64,000 nucleotides of DNA from Gonocerus acuteangulatus (taxonomy: Eukaryota; Arthropoda; Insecta; Hemiptera; Coreidae). This document shows positions 44,183-54,479 of the stretch, in pieces. Location of the stretch: positions 10,177,698 to 10,241,697 of the forward strand of contig OX328123.1 in NCBI GenBank assembly GCA_946811695.1, read 5' to 3'. A model generated the notes under the pieces. That model did not search any database. It was not told the DNA's origin and worked only from the letters and a program-made list of their open reading frames with translations. Position 1 is the first letter of the stretch. Each line of letters begins with the position of its first letter. The position numbers and the translations under genes were made by a program.

Positions 44183-45516
44183 TCAATTATTTTTTTTAAT
44201 ATTAGTGTTGCTCCTATTAACAATTCTACTGATTTCCCTCGAAGAATAGCACTCAGTGTGTAATCTAATGATAATTCTACTGATTTCCCTCGAAGAACAG
44301 GACTGAGTGTGTAATCTAATGATAATTCTACTGATTTCCCTCGAAGAACAGCACTGAGTGTGTAATCTAATGATAATTCTACTGATTTCCCTCAAAGAAC
44401 AGCACTGAGTGTGTAATCTAATGATAATTCTACTGATTTCCCTCGAAGAACAGGACTGAGTGTGTAATCTAATGATAATTCTACTGATTTCCCTCGAAGA
44501 ACAGACTGAGTGTGTAATCTAATGATAATTCTACTGATTTCCCTCAAAGAACAGCACTGAGTGTGTAATCTAATGATAATTCTACTGATTTCCCTCAAAG
44601 AACAGGACTGAGTGTGTAATCTAATGATAATTCTACTGATTTCCCTCAAAGAACAGGACTGAGTGTGTAATCTAATGATAATTCTACTGATTTCCCTCGA
44701 AGAACAGCACTGAGTGTGTAATCTAATGATAATTCTACTGATTTCCCTCAAAGAACAGGACTGAGTGTGTAATCTAATGATAATTCTACTGATTTCCCTC
44801 AAAGAACAGGACACAGTGTGTAATCTAATGATAATTCTACTGATTTCCCTCGAAGAACAGCACTGAGTGTGTAATCTAATGATAATTCTACTGATTTCCC
44901 TCAAAGAACAGGACTGAGTGTGTAATCTAATGATAATTCTACTGATTTCCCTCGAAGAACAGCACTGAGTGTGTAATCTAATGATAATTCTACTGATTTC
45001 CCTCGAAGAACAGCACTGAGTGTGTAATCTAATGATAATTCTACTGATTTCCCTCGAAGAACAGCACTGAGTGTGTAATCTAATGATAGTTCTACTGATT
45101 TCCCTCGAAGAACAGCACTGAGTGTGTAATCTAATGATAATTCTACTGATTTCCCTCGAAGAACAGCACTGAGTGTGTAATCTAATGATAATTCTACTGA
45201 TTTCCCTCGAAGAACAGCACTGAGTGTGTAATCTAATGATAGTTCTACTGATTTCCCTCGAAGAACAGCACTGAGTGTGTAATCTAATGATAATTCTACT
45301 GATTTCCCTCGAAGAACAGCACTGAGTGTGTAATCTAATGATAATTCTACTGATTTCCCTCGAAGAACAGCACTGAGTGTGTAATCTAATGATAATTCTA
45401 CTGATTTCCCTCGAAGAACAGCACTGAGTGTGTAATCTAATGATAATTCTACTGATTTCCCTCAAAGAACAGCACTGAGTGTGTAATCTAATGATAATTT
45501 TTCTTTTAGACGACAT
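44183..45516 (-). pseudogene. Tc1-like transposase N-terminus with expanded helix-turn-helix repeat
   Basis: The frame starts MSSKRKIIIRLHTQCCSLRE (ATG at 45514-45516) and, after the repeat, ends EISRIVNRSNTNIKKNN and a stop at 44183. Start and end fit the first DNA-binding helix-turn-helix of Tc1-family transposases (basic start, Leu-Arg-Glu-Ile, then Arg-Ser-x-Thr). Between them 17 codons (51 bp) repeat 25 times. Most units keep the frame. One unit near 44504 has lost a base, so the frame breaks into two overlapping ones (44392-45576 and 44183-44395). The catalytic DDE domain is absent. It is a dead transposase in which a minisatellite has grown, not a host repeat protein. Confidence 0.7.
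44226..45499. repeat. 51-bp minisatellite, 25 copies
   Basis: The unit contains CTACTGATTTCCCTCGAAGA, ACAGCACTGAGTGTGTAATC and TAATGATAATT. The first unit starts at 44226 and the last at 45449, 1223 bp apart, which equals 24 units minus one base. Variants CGAAGAACAG/CAAAGAACAG and GCACTGAG/GGACTGAG are interspersed. The length is a multiple of three, which keeps the transposase frame open. Confidence 0.97.
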
Positions 45517-45741
45517 TGTGTCTTTTGGATCATATCGTCGATACAAATGCAAAGTATCGAATGTGAAAAAACGCATTTTTCGTTTTCAATTTTTCTGCTT
45601 GCTTCTGGACTGATGTACTTTAAGGCAAGCTCTCGAAAATTAAAGAAAAATAATTATAATCACTAAGTAAATATGGAATGGTTGGGATTCGGCCAAAAAA
45701 AAACTCAATATGATTTTTGTTAAAAAAAAAATCTATATTTT

Positions 45742-45776
45742 GGACGTTTCGGCTACTCATTGGTAGCCATTGTCAG
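45742..45776 (-). ncRNA. hammerhead-like motif with a core change
   Basis: On the minus strand the core reads CTGACAA where CTGACGA is expected, so the conserved G8 is replaced. Stem II GGCTAC/GTAGCC and GAAACGTCC are unchanged. It is probably inactive. Confidence 0.5.
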
Positions 45777-45875
45777 CAATGGAAATGCCGGGAGGCAGAG
45801 GAAGACCAAGGTTGACAGTTAAGTACCCATTAACTGTCAACCTTGGTCTTCCTCTGCCTCCCGGCATTTCCATTG

Positions 45876-45910
45876 CTCACGAAGGCTACCAATGAGTAGC
45901 CGAAACGTCC
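45876..45910 (+). ncRNA. hammerhead-like motif with a core change
   Basis: The core reads CTCACGA where CTGACGA is expected, so G5 is replaced. Stem II and GAAACGTCC are unchanged. It is probably inactive, and the change differs from that in its mirror copy. Confidence 0.5.
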
Positions 45911-46172
45911 AAAATATAGATTTTTTTTTAACAAAAATCATATTGAGTTTTTTTTAGCCGAATCCCAACCATTCCATATTTACTTATCAGCTCGACGGCT
46001 AACTATCTAATCACCAATATAATCAATGTAACGAATGTGCATTAAGTCTAATTAAAATGTTTGATGGCATAAAATTAAGGCATCTATAAGATACCAAACC
46101 ACTTTTCACATTCGATACTTTGCATTTGTATCGACGATATGTTTGGCTTTGGAGCTTAAAGTCGTGTGTTTT

Positions 46173-46308
46173 AGCGCGGTTCCTCCCTCCCCCATAGGGA
46201 GGAACCCCGCTTATAAGGTTGATACAATGAAACAATCCGGAAGTGCCGACTAGAAAATTTTGCGTTTCAGAACCCCTAGAGACCGAAAATGATGGTGGTT
46301 CAAATTTT

Positions 46309-46390
<82 letters not shown>

Positions 46391-46688
46391 TGTTCGCTCT
46401 CTAGGTCCAAGACGAATGGTCCGATTTTGATGAAATTTGGTACAAAAATCCGTCGTCCAATTTGAAAGGTCAAGTTCGTTAACCAGCGAAATCCGCCTAC
46501 CGGAAGATGGCGTTTGGGGCGAAATTCGCGCAAAAAAAATCGTAACGCTTACGTTTTTGAGTTCATAAGCTTCTAAGTACTCGTTTTATATGATTCCTGG
46601 GCTAGGAAAACGAATGAAACCATTTTCAAGACGATAGATTTAACCGTTTTCGAGAAAATTGGAAAAATATTTTTTGAATACCGTTTTT
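46173..46688 (+). mobile_element. family E element (host copy), left part
   Basis: AGCGCGGTTCC at 46173 begins an E element. It runs through a (TA)n tract and the AATTTGGTAC block to GAATACCGTTTTT at 46688, where another E element interrupts it. It resumes at 49153. Confidence 0.75.
46311..46387. repeat. (TA)n microsatellite
   Basis: TA tract inside the E element, with one TG interruption. Confidence 0.95.
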
Positions 46689-46820
46689 AGCGCGGTTCCT
46701 CCCTCCCCCATAGGGAGGAACCCCGCTTATAAGGTTGATACAATGAAACAATCCGGAAGTGCCGACAAGAAAATTTCGCGTTTCAGAACCCCTAGAGACC
46801 GAAAATAACGGTGGTTCAAA

Positions 46821-46825
<5 letters not shown>

Positions 46826-46873
<48 letters not shown>
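46826..46873. repeat. (TA)n microsatellite
   Basis: TA tract of the inserted E element. It produces Tyr/Ile frames on both strands that are not genes. Confidence 0.95.
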
Positions 46874-46877
<4 letters not shown>

Positions 46878-48360
46878 CTGTTCGCTCATTTCTGGCTTCC
46901 CTGATGGTCCGATTTTGATGAAATTTGGTACAAAAATCAGTCGTCCAATTTGAAAGGCCAAGTTCGTTAACCAGCAAAATCCGCCCACTGGAAGATGGCG
47001 TTTGGGGCGAAATTCGCGCAGAAAAAATCGTAACGCTTATGTTTTTGAGTTCATAAGCTTGTAAGTACTCTTTTTATAGGCTTCTTGGGCTAGGAAAACG
47101 AATGAAACCATTTTCAAGGCGATAGCTTTAACCGTTTTCGAGAAAATTGGAAAAATATTTTTTGAATACCGTTTTTGGTTTGGGTACTTAGAATCACGGG
47201 ATTCAGTTGAAACATTATCTGCATGTTCTACTTTCATTAAAACTAATATGTTGAAAGTTATGTTACGTTTGGAGTTAAGGAAGGGTTAGAATAAAATATT
47301 TTATGAACAGACATGAAAAGTTTTGGGAACTTCGTATAATTTCATTAATTCTCGAACACGGTTGGGAAATCGTGGTAAGTGGATAGAAACTATTTGAAAG
47401 CTTACTAAATTCTCTACAAAAATTATTCTAAAACCATTTTTGATTAGGTTATGTCAATCGGAGAAATAAGTGCTTAAAACTTCAAATACGTCTGTTTTGT
47501 TCTTATGAACGGGTTTTTGTCGTTATTTTTGTAATTTTTGTCTATTTCCCTTGGTTTTTTATTTTTGTAATTTCTTATGTTAGGAAAATGTATTTGTTTG
47601 TAAAACAGGATAGGAAAAATGAGACCAATTTTCTGTTGCTAGAAATAATGAAAATTTTTGGAACTTCGTATACTTTCATTAATATCTCGAAAACGGTTGA
47701 AAATCTTGGGAAGCGAAAGGTTACCATTCGAAAGGTTACTAAATTTTCTACAAAAAATGTTTTGAAGACATTTGCAATGGGACGGTTATATTTGGAGAAA
47801 TAAGTGCTTAAAACATAGGTAATTTCGTTCATTTGAACGAATCTTTTTGTGTGTTTCCTACAGTTTTTTTTTTTCACTGCTCGTTATTTTTGTGATTGCT
47901 TATAGTAGTCAAATGTATTAGTCAATAAAACAACGTACGTATATATAGAAACAATGTTTTGTTTCAATTCGAAGGTGAGGAGCTAGGAGGCTTAGGGTGG
48001 AGGGTATTCCCAGTACAGGTATCGCCCAGTGTATCCTCGTCGTCTGTAAGTCCCTTTCTAGAGTCATAAAGATAAGCTTCCAGACAACTTTAGGATTTCT
48101 AACTTTTGCCAGTATCAGAACAGCCGCTCTTTACATACCACAGTGGTACTGACGTACCGGTTTATACTAGTTGCACTCCACACGGTGGTAGTACTTGTTA
48201 TATGCCACAGCGGATCGCTCATTATAACCTTATTTTATACGTATTAAATAGGTACTTAAAAAAATTTATTTGTGTATAAGTGTAGCGTTATTGGGATTAG
48301 AATAAAATATTTTATTAACAGACATGAAATGGTTTGGAATCTTCGTATATTGTCCTTAAT

Positions 48361-48412
48361 TTTTTTTTTTTTTTTTTATGGTGCATCGAAATCTGAGTCA
48401 TTAGCACCATTT
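48361..48412 (-). mobile_element. SINE-B 3' tail fragment
   Basis: A T-run followed by ATGGTGCATCGAAATCTG and AGTCATTAGCACCAT is the reverse of the SINE-B tail. The terminal hairpin is ATGGTGC/GCACCAT in place of CGGCGC/GCGCCG. Confidence 0.65.
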
Positions 48413-48537
48413 TTTCCTTATATAGTACTTAGATTTATCTAGCAACAATATTTTACACAGCAATTAAAGTGATTTGCTCTTCTTATAAACATAATATTTA
48501 TATTATAATATAAACATAATACATTAATTTGTCTGCC

Positions 48538-49152
48538 AAAAAAAAGTCCGACCTGCAGGAACTGCTTCATCTTAGCGCGGTTCCGTTCTTATCTCAAGTG
48601 CGATTAGTGAAGGAATATAGCAGCTATCGGTAGGTATTAGTACCATTTTTCCCCCTTAATATCTTCCAAACAGTTAAGAAATCGCGGGAAGTACGATATA
48701 ACCATTCAAAAGCTTACTAAATTCTCTAAAAAAAAGATTCTGAAGGAAATTTCGATGGGGCAATGTCAGTCGGAGAAGTAAGTGCTTAAAACTACGAAAG
48801 TGTTAGTTTTGTTATTTTAAACGGGTTTTTGTCACTGTTTACCTCACTTTTGTTTTTTAAGTTTATTTAACGGTGGAATGAGTATTTCATTAAAGCTGAG
48901 AAAATAAGAATCATATTGGTAATAGAGTTTTCCTAGAGTGAGCGTCGCGATGACGGGAGAGTCCCATCCGCTTAGAAAACTGTCAGTTTCCATATGCGCC
49001 GCTTTAAGCTTCCTTCTTTTTGAGATTTTATTTTATATTTTTAACGAAAGATCAAAACCTACCAATAGCAGCTACTATTCCTTTCCTAATCGCACTTCGG
49101 ATAAGAACGGAACCGCGCTAAGATGATGCAGTTCCTGCGAGTCGGACTTTTT
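48538..49152. repeat. inverted pair of family E 3' ends
   Basis: AAAGTCCGACCTGCAGGAAC (48543) and the 3' end at 49120-49152 face each other. The inverse similarity extends for about 100 bp, including TAGCGCGGTTCCGTTCTTAT and the AAGTGCGATTAG block. This is either a foldback derivative or an insertion of one E tail in another. Confidence 0.65.
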
Positions 49153-49868
49153 GGTTTGGGTACTTAGAATCATGGGATTCAGTTGAAACATTTTCTGCAT
49201 GTTCTACTTTCATCAAAACTAATATGTTGAAATTTTGGTTATGTTTGGAGTTATGGAAGGGTTAGAATAAAATATTTTATTAACAGACATAAAAAGTTTT
49301 TATAACTTTGTATAAATTCGTTAGTATCTCGAAAACCGTTGACAATCTTGGTAAACGGAAGAATACCATTAGGAAGCTTATTAAATGCTCTAAAAAAAGG
49401 TTCTAATGAAAGTTTTGAATAGGCGATGTCAATCGGAGAAATAAGAGCTTAAAACTTTAAAGTAATTGATTTCGCTTTTTGTCTGTTTTTTATTCCTTGT
49501 TATTTTTTAATTGCTTATTGTTGGATAATGTATTTGAAAATAAAACAGGTTAAGAAAAATAAGAAAAACAATTTATTTTTAGAAATATAGATTTCCAAGA
49601 TTCCAAGACCTTGTCACTAGCGGGTCTGTTTCTACTGTAGCCGACCCTTACAGGTAAGATTGTAAATCATGACCTTTCAAGACTTTACTACTCAAAAGAA
49701 TGGCGTTAGTGACCTTAAGGGTTGACACGCCATTATAATAATTAATTTAAACAAAAAGACTGGTGGAACCAAAATAATAACTGCTTCTATTTTAATCTTT
49801 CCAAATTAGACTAGGGATATGAACGGAACCGCGCAAAGATGATGCAGTCCTGCGAGACGGACTTTTTT
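49153..49868 (+). mobile_element. family E element (host copy), right part
   Basis: It starts GGTTTGGGTACTTAGAATC and follows the order of the 2.97-kb copy. It ends GGAACCGCGCAAAGATGATG, CAGTCCTGCGAGACGGAC and six T. Confidence 0.75.
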
Positions 49869-50779
49869 ATATATTTTTTTGTTCCGTATTCCCTTCACAG
49901 CTTAAACCCCCCTGTAATATTTTATTCTTCGCTAGCTTACAGAATTTAAAACGTAAAGTATTCCCAAGATATCATGTTGAGTCAATTAAAATTTGCATTA
50001 ATAGCCGAGACCAATGTTACTTTCTTCAAGGTTTCTTATTACAAGAAAGTAGCGTCAGCTGATTGCCACGGTCACGCGCAGATTAAATGTTCCCTAATCG
50101 TAGCGGCAGTGAAAACCGCGCTGTAGCATTTGAAGCTTTTGATGGCGTGAGCTGCCTTTTACATGATGACTCAAAATTGGCACCAATTTCGATGCCGCTT
50201 AATGCAAAACTGGAGTATTTGACTTGGTGATTCATCCACAGAAAGTAGCGCTTACAGCATCTGGTTTCAGCTTTATGGGGTACATTAAATATACGGTTAA
50301 TGTCTCTTTTTTAAATAATATATATTATTATTTAGATATTTCAAGTCTTGTTCCAAACAAAATATAAATTGAGTGGTAAAATGCTACTGACAATAATACG
50401 GTAATCCAGCAAACGAAGTAACCGGACGTTTCACCCATGAGCATCCCCAGTCAGAACACTTCTTAGTAATGCTCGCAAATATAATGGGTGTTTCCAAATG
50501 GCATCTTGGACACATATTTTTTTAAAATTTTAACGTCTATTTATTAATGACAACGAACCTGTTCTGGTCATACGCCTGTTACAGCCAACCTATAGATAAC
50601 AGGTTATCTCTAGGTTATCTGTTTGTAGACACTAGTACGTAGCGCCCCGGTGTCATGAAACATTATACTTTAATTACTTATCAATTGATGAATAACTTAT
50701 AGTATGACGGGACCTGTACTATAATAAACTGCACAAAATTATATAGTAACGTTAATTTTGATGGTACATTATTTAACGC
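49869..50779. other. AT-rich DNA, few repeat traces
   Basis: CCAGCAAACGAAGTAACCGG at 50409 recurs at 51141, so an unnamed repeat is present. No gene was recognised. Confidence 0.4.
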
Positions 50780-50831
50780 AATAAAATAACTACTTATCTG
50801 CCGTGACGAAGCACGGGTATTCAGCTAGTAA
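50780..50831 (+). mobile_element. Helitron/Helentron-like 3' end
   Basis: The short hairpin CCGTGACGAAGCACGGG is followed by TATTCAGCTAGTAAG, comparable with the Lep1-type end at 2.1 kb. Upstream sequence was not matched to a full element. Confidence 0.5.
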
Positions 50832-51189
50832 GTATAAAATAAAAAATAAGTATTGAAGATTAAATTGTTTACAGGTTTACACTTTTTCACTGTTTACAGA
50901 CGATTAATATATAGATATCCTCTGGAGGCGATGTAAGACTATCAGGGATTGTGTTTGAGAAGACGAAGCTACCAAAAATAACCATGTTTTATAAGGGAGA
51001 GATTTTTAAAAATGAATAAGATTGGTAAAGCAATTAAAACATCATTTTTAATTTTATAGTGCAGAGAACGACGATTAAGCATAGAAATTTTTGAATATTG
51101 GCATGCAAATCTGAAAAATTTTACTGAACTCAAAATTCCAGCAAACGAAGTAACCGGAGAGAAGAGGTAGTTTTAACTTACGCACTTTT
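50832..51189. other. short repeat shared with 55.7/56.2 kb
   Basis: AAAACATCATTTTTAATTTT followed by GCAGAGAACGACGATTAAGC resembles the sequence split by the LINE insertion at 55717-56189. It is an unnamed dispersed repeat. Confidence 0.5.
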
Positions 51190-51933
51190 CCAAAAGTAGA
51201 GTTTTATTCAGAAGCCAACTATTATTAATGAAAAAAATGGCAAATTAAGGCAATTTTCAAATTAATAATAAATAAGGCAGGCACTTTTAAGGGGTTAAAA
51301 TGATAATAATAAAAAAAAAAACTGAGCACCTAGTTTCTATTTTTAATATTATATGAAGTGCTTTATTCACGCTGCGATTTAAACAGCGTCTTCAGTAAAC
51401 ATATTTGAAAATAATTGCAAAAGAGCAGACACTTTTGTGGGGTATAATTATCAGGAAAAATAAAAATAAATGTAGAATATGATAGACTGCAATACACTGC
51501 GCGTAACCGTAAGAGTGAATGACAGCACCGCGCAGTTGCGGTTATTCTCTGTGCTCTCATTGGTTCTTGCTCATATGATCTTGTACAGCTGTTCCGGTTT
51601 AAATGGCAGCGCGAATAAAACTCTCATTTAATATGAGAATAAAAACAATTAAGTTTTTTTTTTTACGTGTTATACCCCTTAAAAGTGCCTGCCATATTTA
51701 TTAATCATTGTAAAATTGTCTTAATTTTACATTAAAGATAGTTGGCTTCTGATTAAAACTCCATTTTTCGGAAATATTGTTTTGCACCTTTCCCCTATGC
51801 GCTGTACCTGGTGTTCCAAGGTATGTCCAGGAAACACATACATACCTTCTTATCTACCCAAGAGGTATATTATAGCAAAATTTCAAGGTGCGTAAAACAC
51901 TTCATGAAAAGTGCGTTGCCAGCTCTCCGACTA
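51190..51933. mobile_element. family K MITE, left-truncated
   Basis: The segment begins inside the left arm (CAAAAGTAGAGTTTTATTCA) and runs to the right terminus GCCAGCTCTCCGAC, followed by TA. It is closely similar to 35.28-36.18 kb. Confidence 0.82.
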
Positions 51934-52379
51934 TAATGATAAAACAAGATAGGTCTTGTTTTTATTTGAATTTATTCTTTAATTCTACTTTTTCCAAAAT
52001 TTATTTTTTTAATGTTATGATTACTTAGTATAATTTATTCATTACTATTATCATTTTGTTTAGAGCTGACGATTCCTTATAAACTTATCAATTTGCTATT
52101 CCTCTTTATTGTGGCCCAGGAATAAAAATAATGAAAATACGGATTTCAAGAGATCAGCAACGTCGGTGATTTAAACCAATAATTCTACGAATTTAAACCC
52201 AGTTATTTTAATATTCTGTCTCTTTATGTTCCCATCTTTTTAATTTTAATTTTTTTTTTTTTTAATTTTTTCTTTATTATTATATTAAATACAATTCTGT
52301 TTATCATGATTTGGTTGGTGAAACCTATTTATTCTGTGCTGAAATTTAATTTGAAATGGATCCCCCAAGACACCACTAA
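51934..52379. other. no recognisable feature
   Basis: AT-rich spacer with no supported feature. Confidence 0.4.
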
Positions 52380-52640
52380 CACTTTGGGAATTCGATAAAA
52401 GTGAAAATGCTGCTCAAAATTTTGGTAAACGTGTAGAAATATACGGCAAAAATGTATTAGTTTTAAGCGGGAAACCGCAAGCTTGAAGAAGAGCCTCGTA
52501 CAGGTTGACCAACAGAGCTTGACGACCAACTCCTGCAGGCTACTGTAGAAGAAAATCCTGTTGTAACAGTCGAAGAGCTAGCAGAAAAACTTGGATCGAC
52601 ACATTCTACAGTACAGTGACATTACTTATGGTATGACCTG
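52380..52640 (+). pseudogene. mariner-like transposase N-terminal fossil
   Basis: One frame reads WEFDKSENAAQNFGKRVEIY, which corresponds to the first helix-turn-helix of mariner transposases. A shifted frame then reads LEEEPRTG, a stop, PTELDDQLLQATVEENP, then VEELAEKLGSTHSTVQ. This is the linker and second helix-turn-helix (Thr-x-x-Glu-Leu-Ala, His-Ser-Thr-Val). At least two stops and one frameshift interrupt it. The catalytic region is missing and a GA microsatellite begins 70 bp downstream. No terminal repeats were found. Confidence 0.78.
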
Positions 52641-52708
52641 ATACACTGCAAAACTTTGAACATGAAATTGAGCTTAGGATTGGATAATTTTTTTTATCTC
52701 TCCCTCCC

Positions 52709-52726
52709 TTGAGAAAGAGAGAGAGG

Positions 52727-52801
<75 letters not shown>

Positions 52802-52805
52802 AGGG

Positions 52806-52846
<41 letters not shown>
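52709..52846. repeat. (GA)n microsatellite
   Basis: About 138 bp of GA repeat with a few GGGA interruptions. It accounts for the Arg/Glu and Ser/Leu frames on the two strands. Confidence 0.97.
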
Positions 52847-52850
<4 letters not shown>

Positions 52851-53538
52851 AAGAGGTTTCTTCTTGTTTCATCTTATCTGGAAGAAATTGTATCTAAATG
52901 CTATTACTTAAGGCTGTGACTTGCAGCATTTCTATGCCCCTTAAACGCCTAACGGAAACGTGTTGGCGAAGAGCGAGCTGTGTTTTACAATCATCCGTGA
53001 CGTTGCGATATGTACCGTGATGTCACAATCAAAACTATACCAGATGTTATAATATGAGTTCAATAACCGACCAAGAGAGGATCCTGTTGCCGAACATGGA
53101 AAGAAGTAGTGGAGAACGGATTATTGAAATATCGGGACTGGTCACAGCTGAGGATGATATAAAAGCTGTGAAATCACCATTGGTCACAGATCGCTCACCA
53201 TCGATGCAGCGTGAACACCGCCCTTCTAAAAGGAAGGATTCTCTCAAAGAAGTGTCTTTTTTCAGAGGGTTCTAGTTTTTACTGTCATTGGATTAAAACT
53301 ATATATATTTTATAAACATACATTTTTATTGAAATGTACAGCCAGGGCCTCCGCTAGGGAAGGGCATGATGGACGATTGGTCAGAGGCCCAGGGGCTCAG
53401 AAGGGCCCGGCGTCATTTCTTAACTTGCGTTATAATTTGAAATAATAACAGTATACACCTAAGTATAGTTCCCATAATTATTATAGAGATCAACCAATGA
53501 ATAACTTTCCAAATTCTCTATTTCTAATATACATATTA
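52847..53538. other. unassigned sequence with one orphan frame
   Basis: GC content is slightly higher than the surroundings. The stretch CAGGGCCTCCGCTAGGG at 53344-53360 resembles a hAT-type end, but no partner was found. See 53054-53275. Confidence 0.35.
53054..53275 (+). CDS. unrecognised 73-residue open frame
   Basis: The frame begins MSSITDQERILLPNMERSSG and ends KRKDSLKEVSFFRGF. It is hydrophilic with Ser, Lys, Arg and Glu, and a comparable frame is open on the opposite strand. It resembles no family I know. It could be part of a gene or transposon exon, or chance. Confidence 0.15.
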   Translation: MSSITDQERILLPNMERSSGERIIEISGLVTAEDDIKAVKSPLVTDRSPSMQREHRPSKRKDSLKEVSFFRGF

Positions 53539-53805
53539 TAGTCCGAGAGCCAGCAACACACTTTTCATGAAGTGTTTTATGCATCTTGAAATTTTGCTAT
53601 AATGTACTTCTTGGATATATATGAAGGTACATATGTGTTTCCTGGACATACCTTGGAACACTAGGTCCTGCGCATAGGGGAAAGGTACAAAAAAATATTT
53701 CCCAAAAATAGAGTTTTATTGAGAAGCCAACTATATTTAATGTAAAATTAAGACATTTTTATAATGATTAATAAATATGGCAGGCACTTTTAAGGGGTAT
53801 AACAC

Positions 53806-53839
<34 letters not shown>

Positions 53840-54479
53840 TATTGTTTTTATTCTAATATTAAATCAGAGTTTTATTCGCGCTGCCATTTAAACCGGAACA
53901 GCTGTACAAGATCATGTGAACAAGAACCAATGAGAGCGCAGAGAATAACCACAACTGTGCGGTGCTGTCATTCACTCTTACGGTTACACGCAGTGTATTG
54001 CTGTCTATCATAGGCAACATTTATTTTTATGTTTCCTGATAATTATACCCCACAAAAGTGTCTGCCCTTTTGTAATTATTTTCAAATATGTTTACTGAAG
54101 ACGCTGTTAAAATCGCAGCGTGAATAAAGCACTTCATTTAATATTAAAAATAAAAACTAGGTACTTAGTTTTTTGTTATTATTATCATTTTAACCCCCTT
54201 AAAAGTGCCTGCCTTATTTATTATTAATTTGAAAATTGCCTTAATTTGCCATTTTTTTCATTGATAATAGTTGGCTTCTGAATAAAACTCTACTTTTGGG
54301 CAATATTGTTTTGCACCTTTCCCCTATGCGCAGTACCTGGTGTTCAAAGGTATGTCCAGGAAACACATATTTACCTTCTAATCTACCTAAGAGGTACATT
54401 AGAAGAGAGGTACAGTAGGTGCAAAATTTGAGGGTGCATAAAACACTTCATGAAAAGTGTGTTGCCAGCTCTCGGTCTA
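53539..54479. mobile_element. family K MITE, complete, TA duplication
   Basis: The element (53541-54477) begins GTCCGAGAGCCAGCAACAC and ends GCCAGCTCTCGGTC, with TA on both sides. The arms are inverted and match the other K copies. An A-run at 53808-53837 lies at the inner end of the left arm. Confidence 0.88.

Larger units (their letters stand above)
45668..46005. mobile_element. PLE-derived palindrome
   Basis: The whole segment is an inverted repeat. Its outer parts carry AATGGTTGGGATTCGGC on the left and GCCGAATCCCAACCATT on the right, then the hammerhead-like motifs. The centre is a perfect pair of 48-bp arms (45775-45822 and 45830-45877) around GTACCCA. The arms match the PLE sequence at 39.24-39.28 kb (CCTTGGTCTTCCTCTGCC). 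Confidence 0.8.
45528..46141. repeat. 39-bp inverted repeat around the PLE palindrome
   Basis: CATATCGTCGATACAAATGC and the next 19 bases (45528-45566) are repeated exactly inverted at 46103-46141. The pair brackets the PLE palindrome at 45668-46005, which suggests that the palindrome and its flanks were duplicated as one inverted unit. Confidence 0.75.
46689..49152 (+). mobile_element. family E element inserted inside another E element
   Basis: It starts AGCGCGGTTCC (46689) directly after CCGTTTTT of the host copy and ends GCGAGTCGGAC (49137-49147) plus five T. GGTTTGGGTACTTAG of the host copy follows. In uninterrupted E copies (3421-3435 and 47170-47185) the same site reads CCGTTTTTGGTTTGGG. 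It is longer than other E copies (about 2.46 kb) because it holds further insertions, including a SINE-B tail (48361-48412) and an inverted pair of E 3' ends (48538-49152). Confidence 0.75.

Noticed and set aside
44392..45576. A 394-residue open frame that looks like a repeat protein
   Set aside because: It is the in-frame translation of a 51-bp minisatellite inside a Tc1-like transposase remnant. A one-base loss shifts the frame, and the last part is read in the wrong frame.
48938..49126. A 62-residue protein with a signal-like hydrophobic stretch
   Set aside because: It lies within the inverted pair of family E 3' ends and is non-coding in other copies.
50405..50465. A further hammerhead-like motif on the minus strand (CTGACTGGGG...GTGAAACGTCC)
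   Set aside because: It shares GAAACGTCC and a CTGA start, but lacks the GA of the core and no clear stem II can be drawn.
52606..52897. Ser/Leu-rich and Arg/Glu-rich proteins
   Set aside because: They are the two strands of a (GA)n microsatellite.
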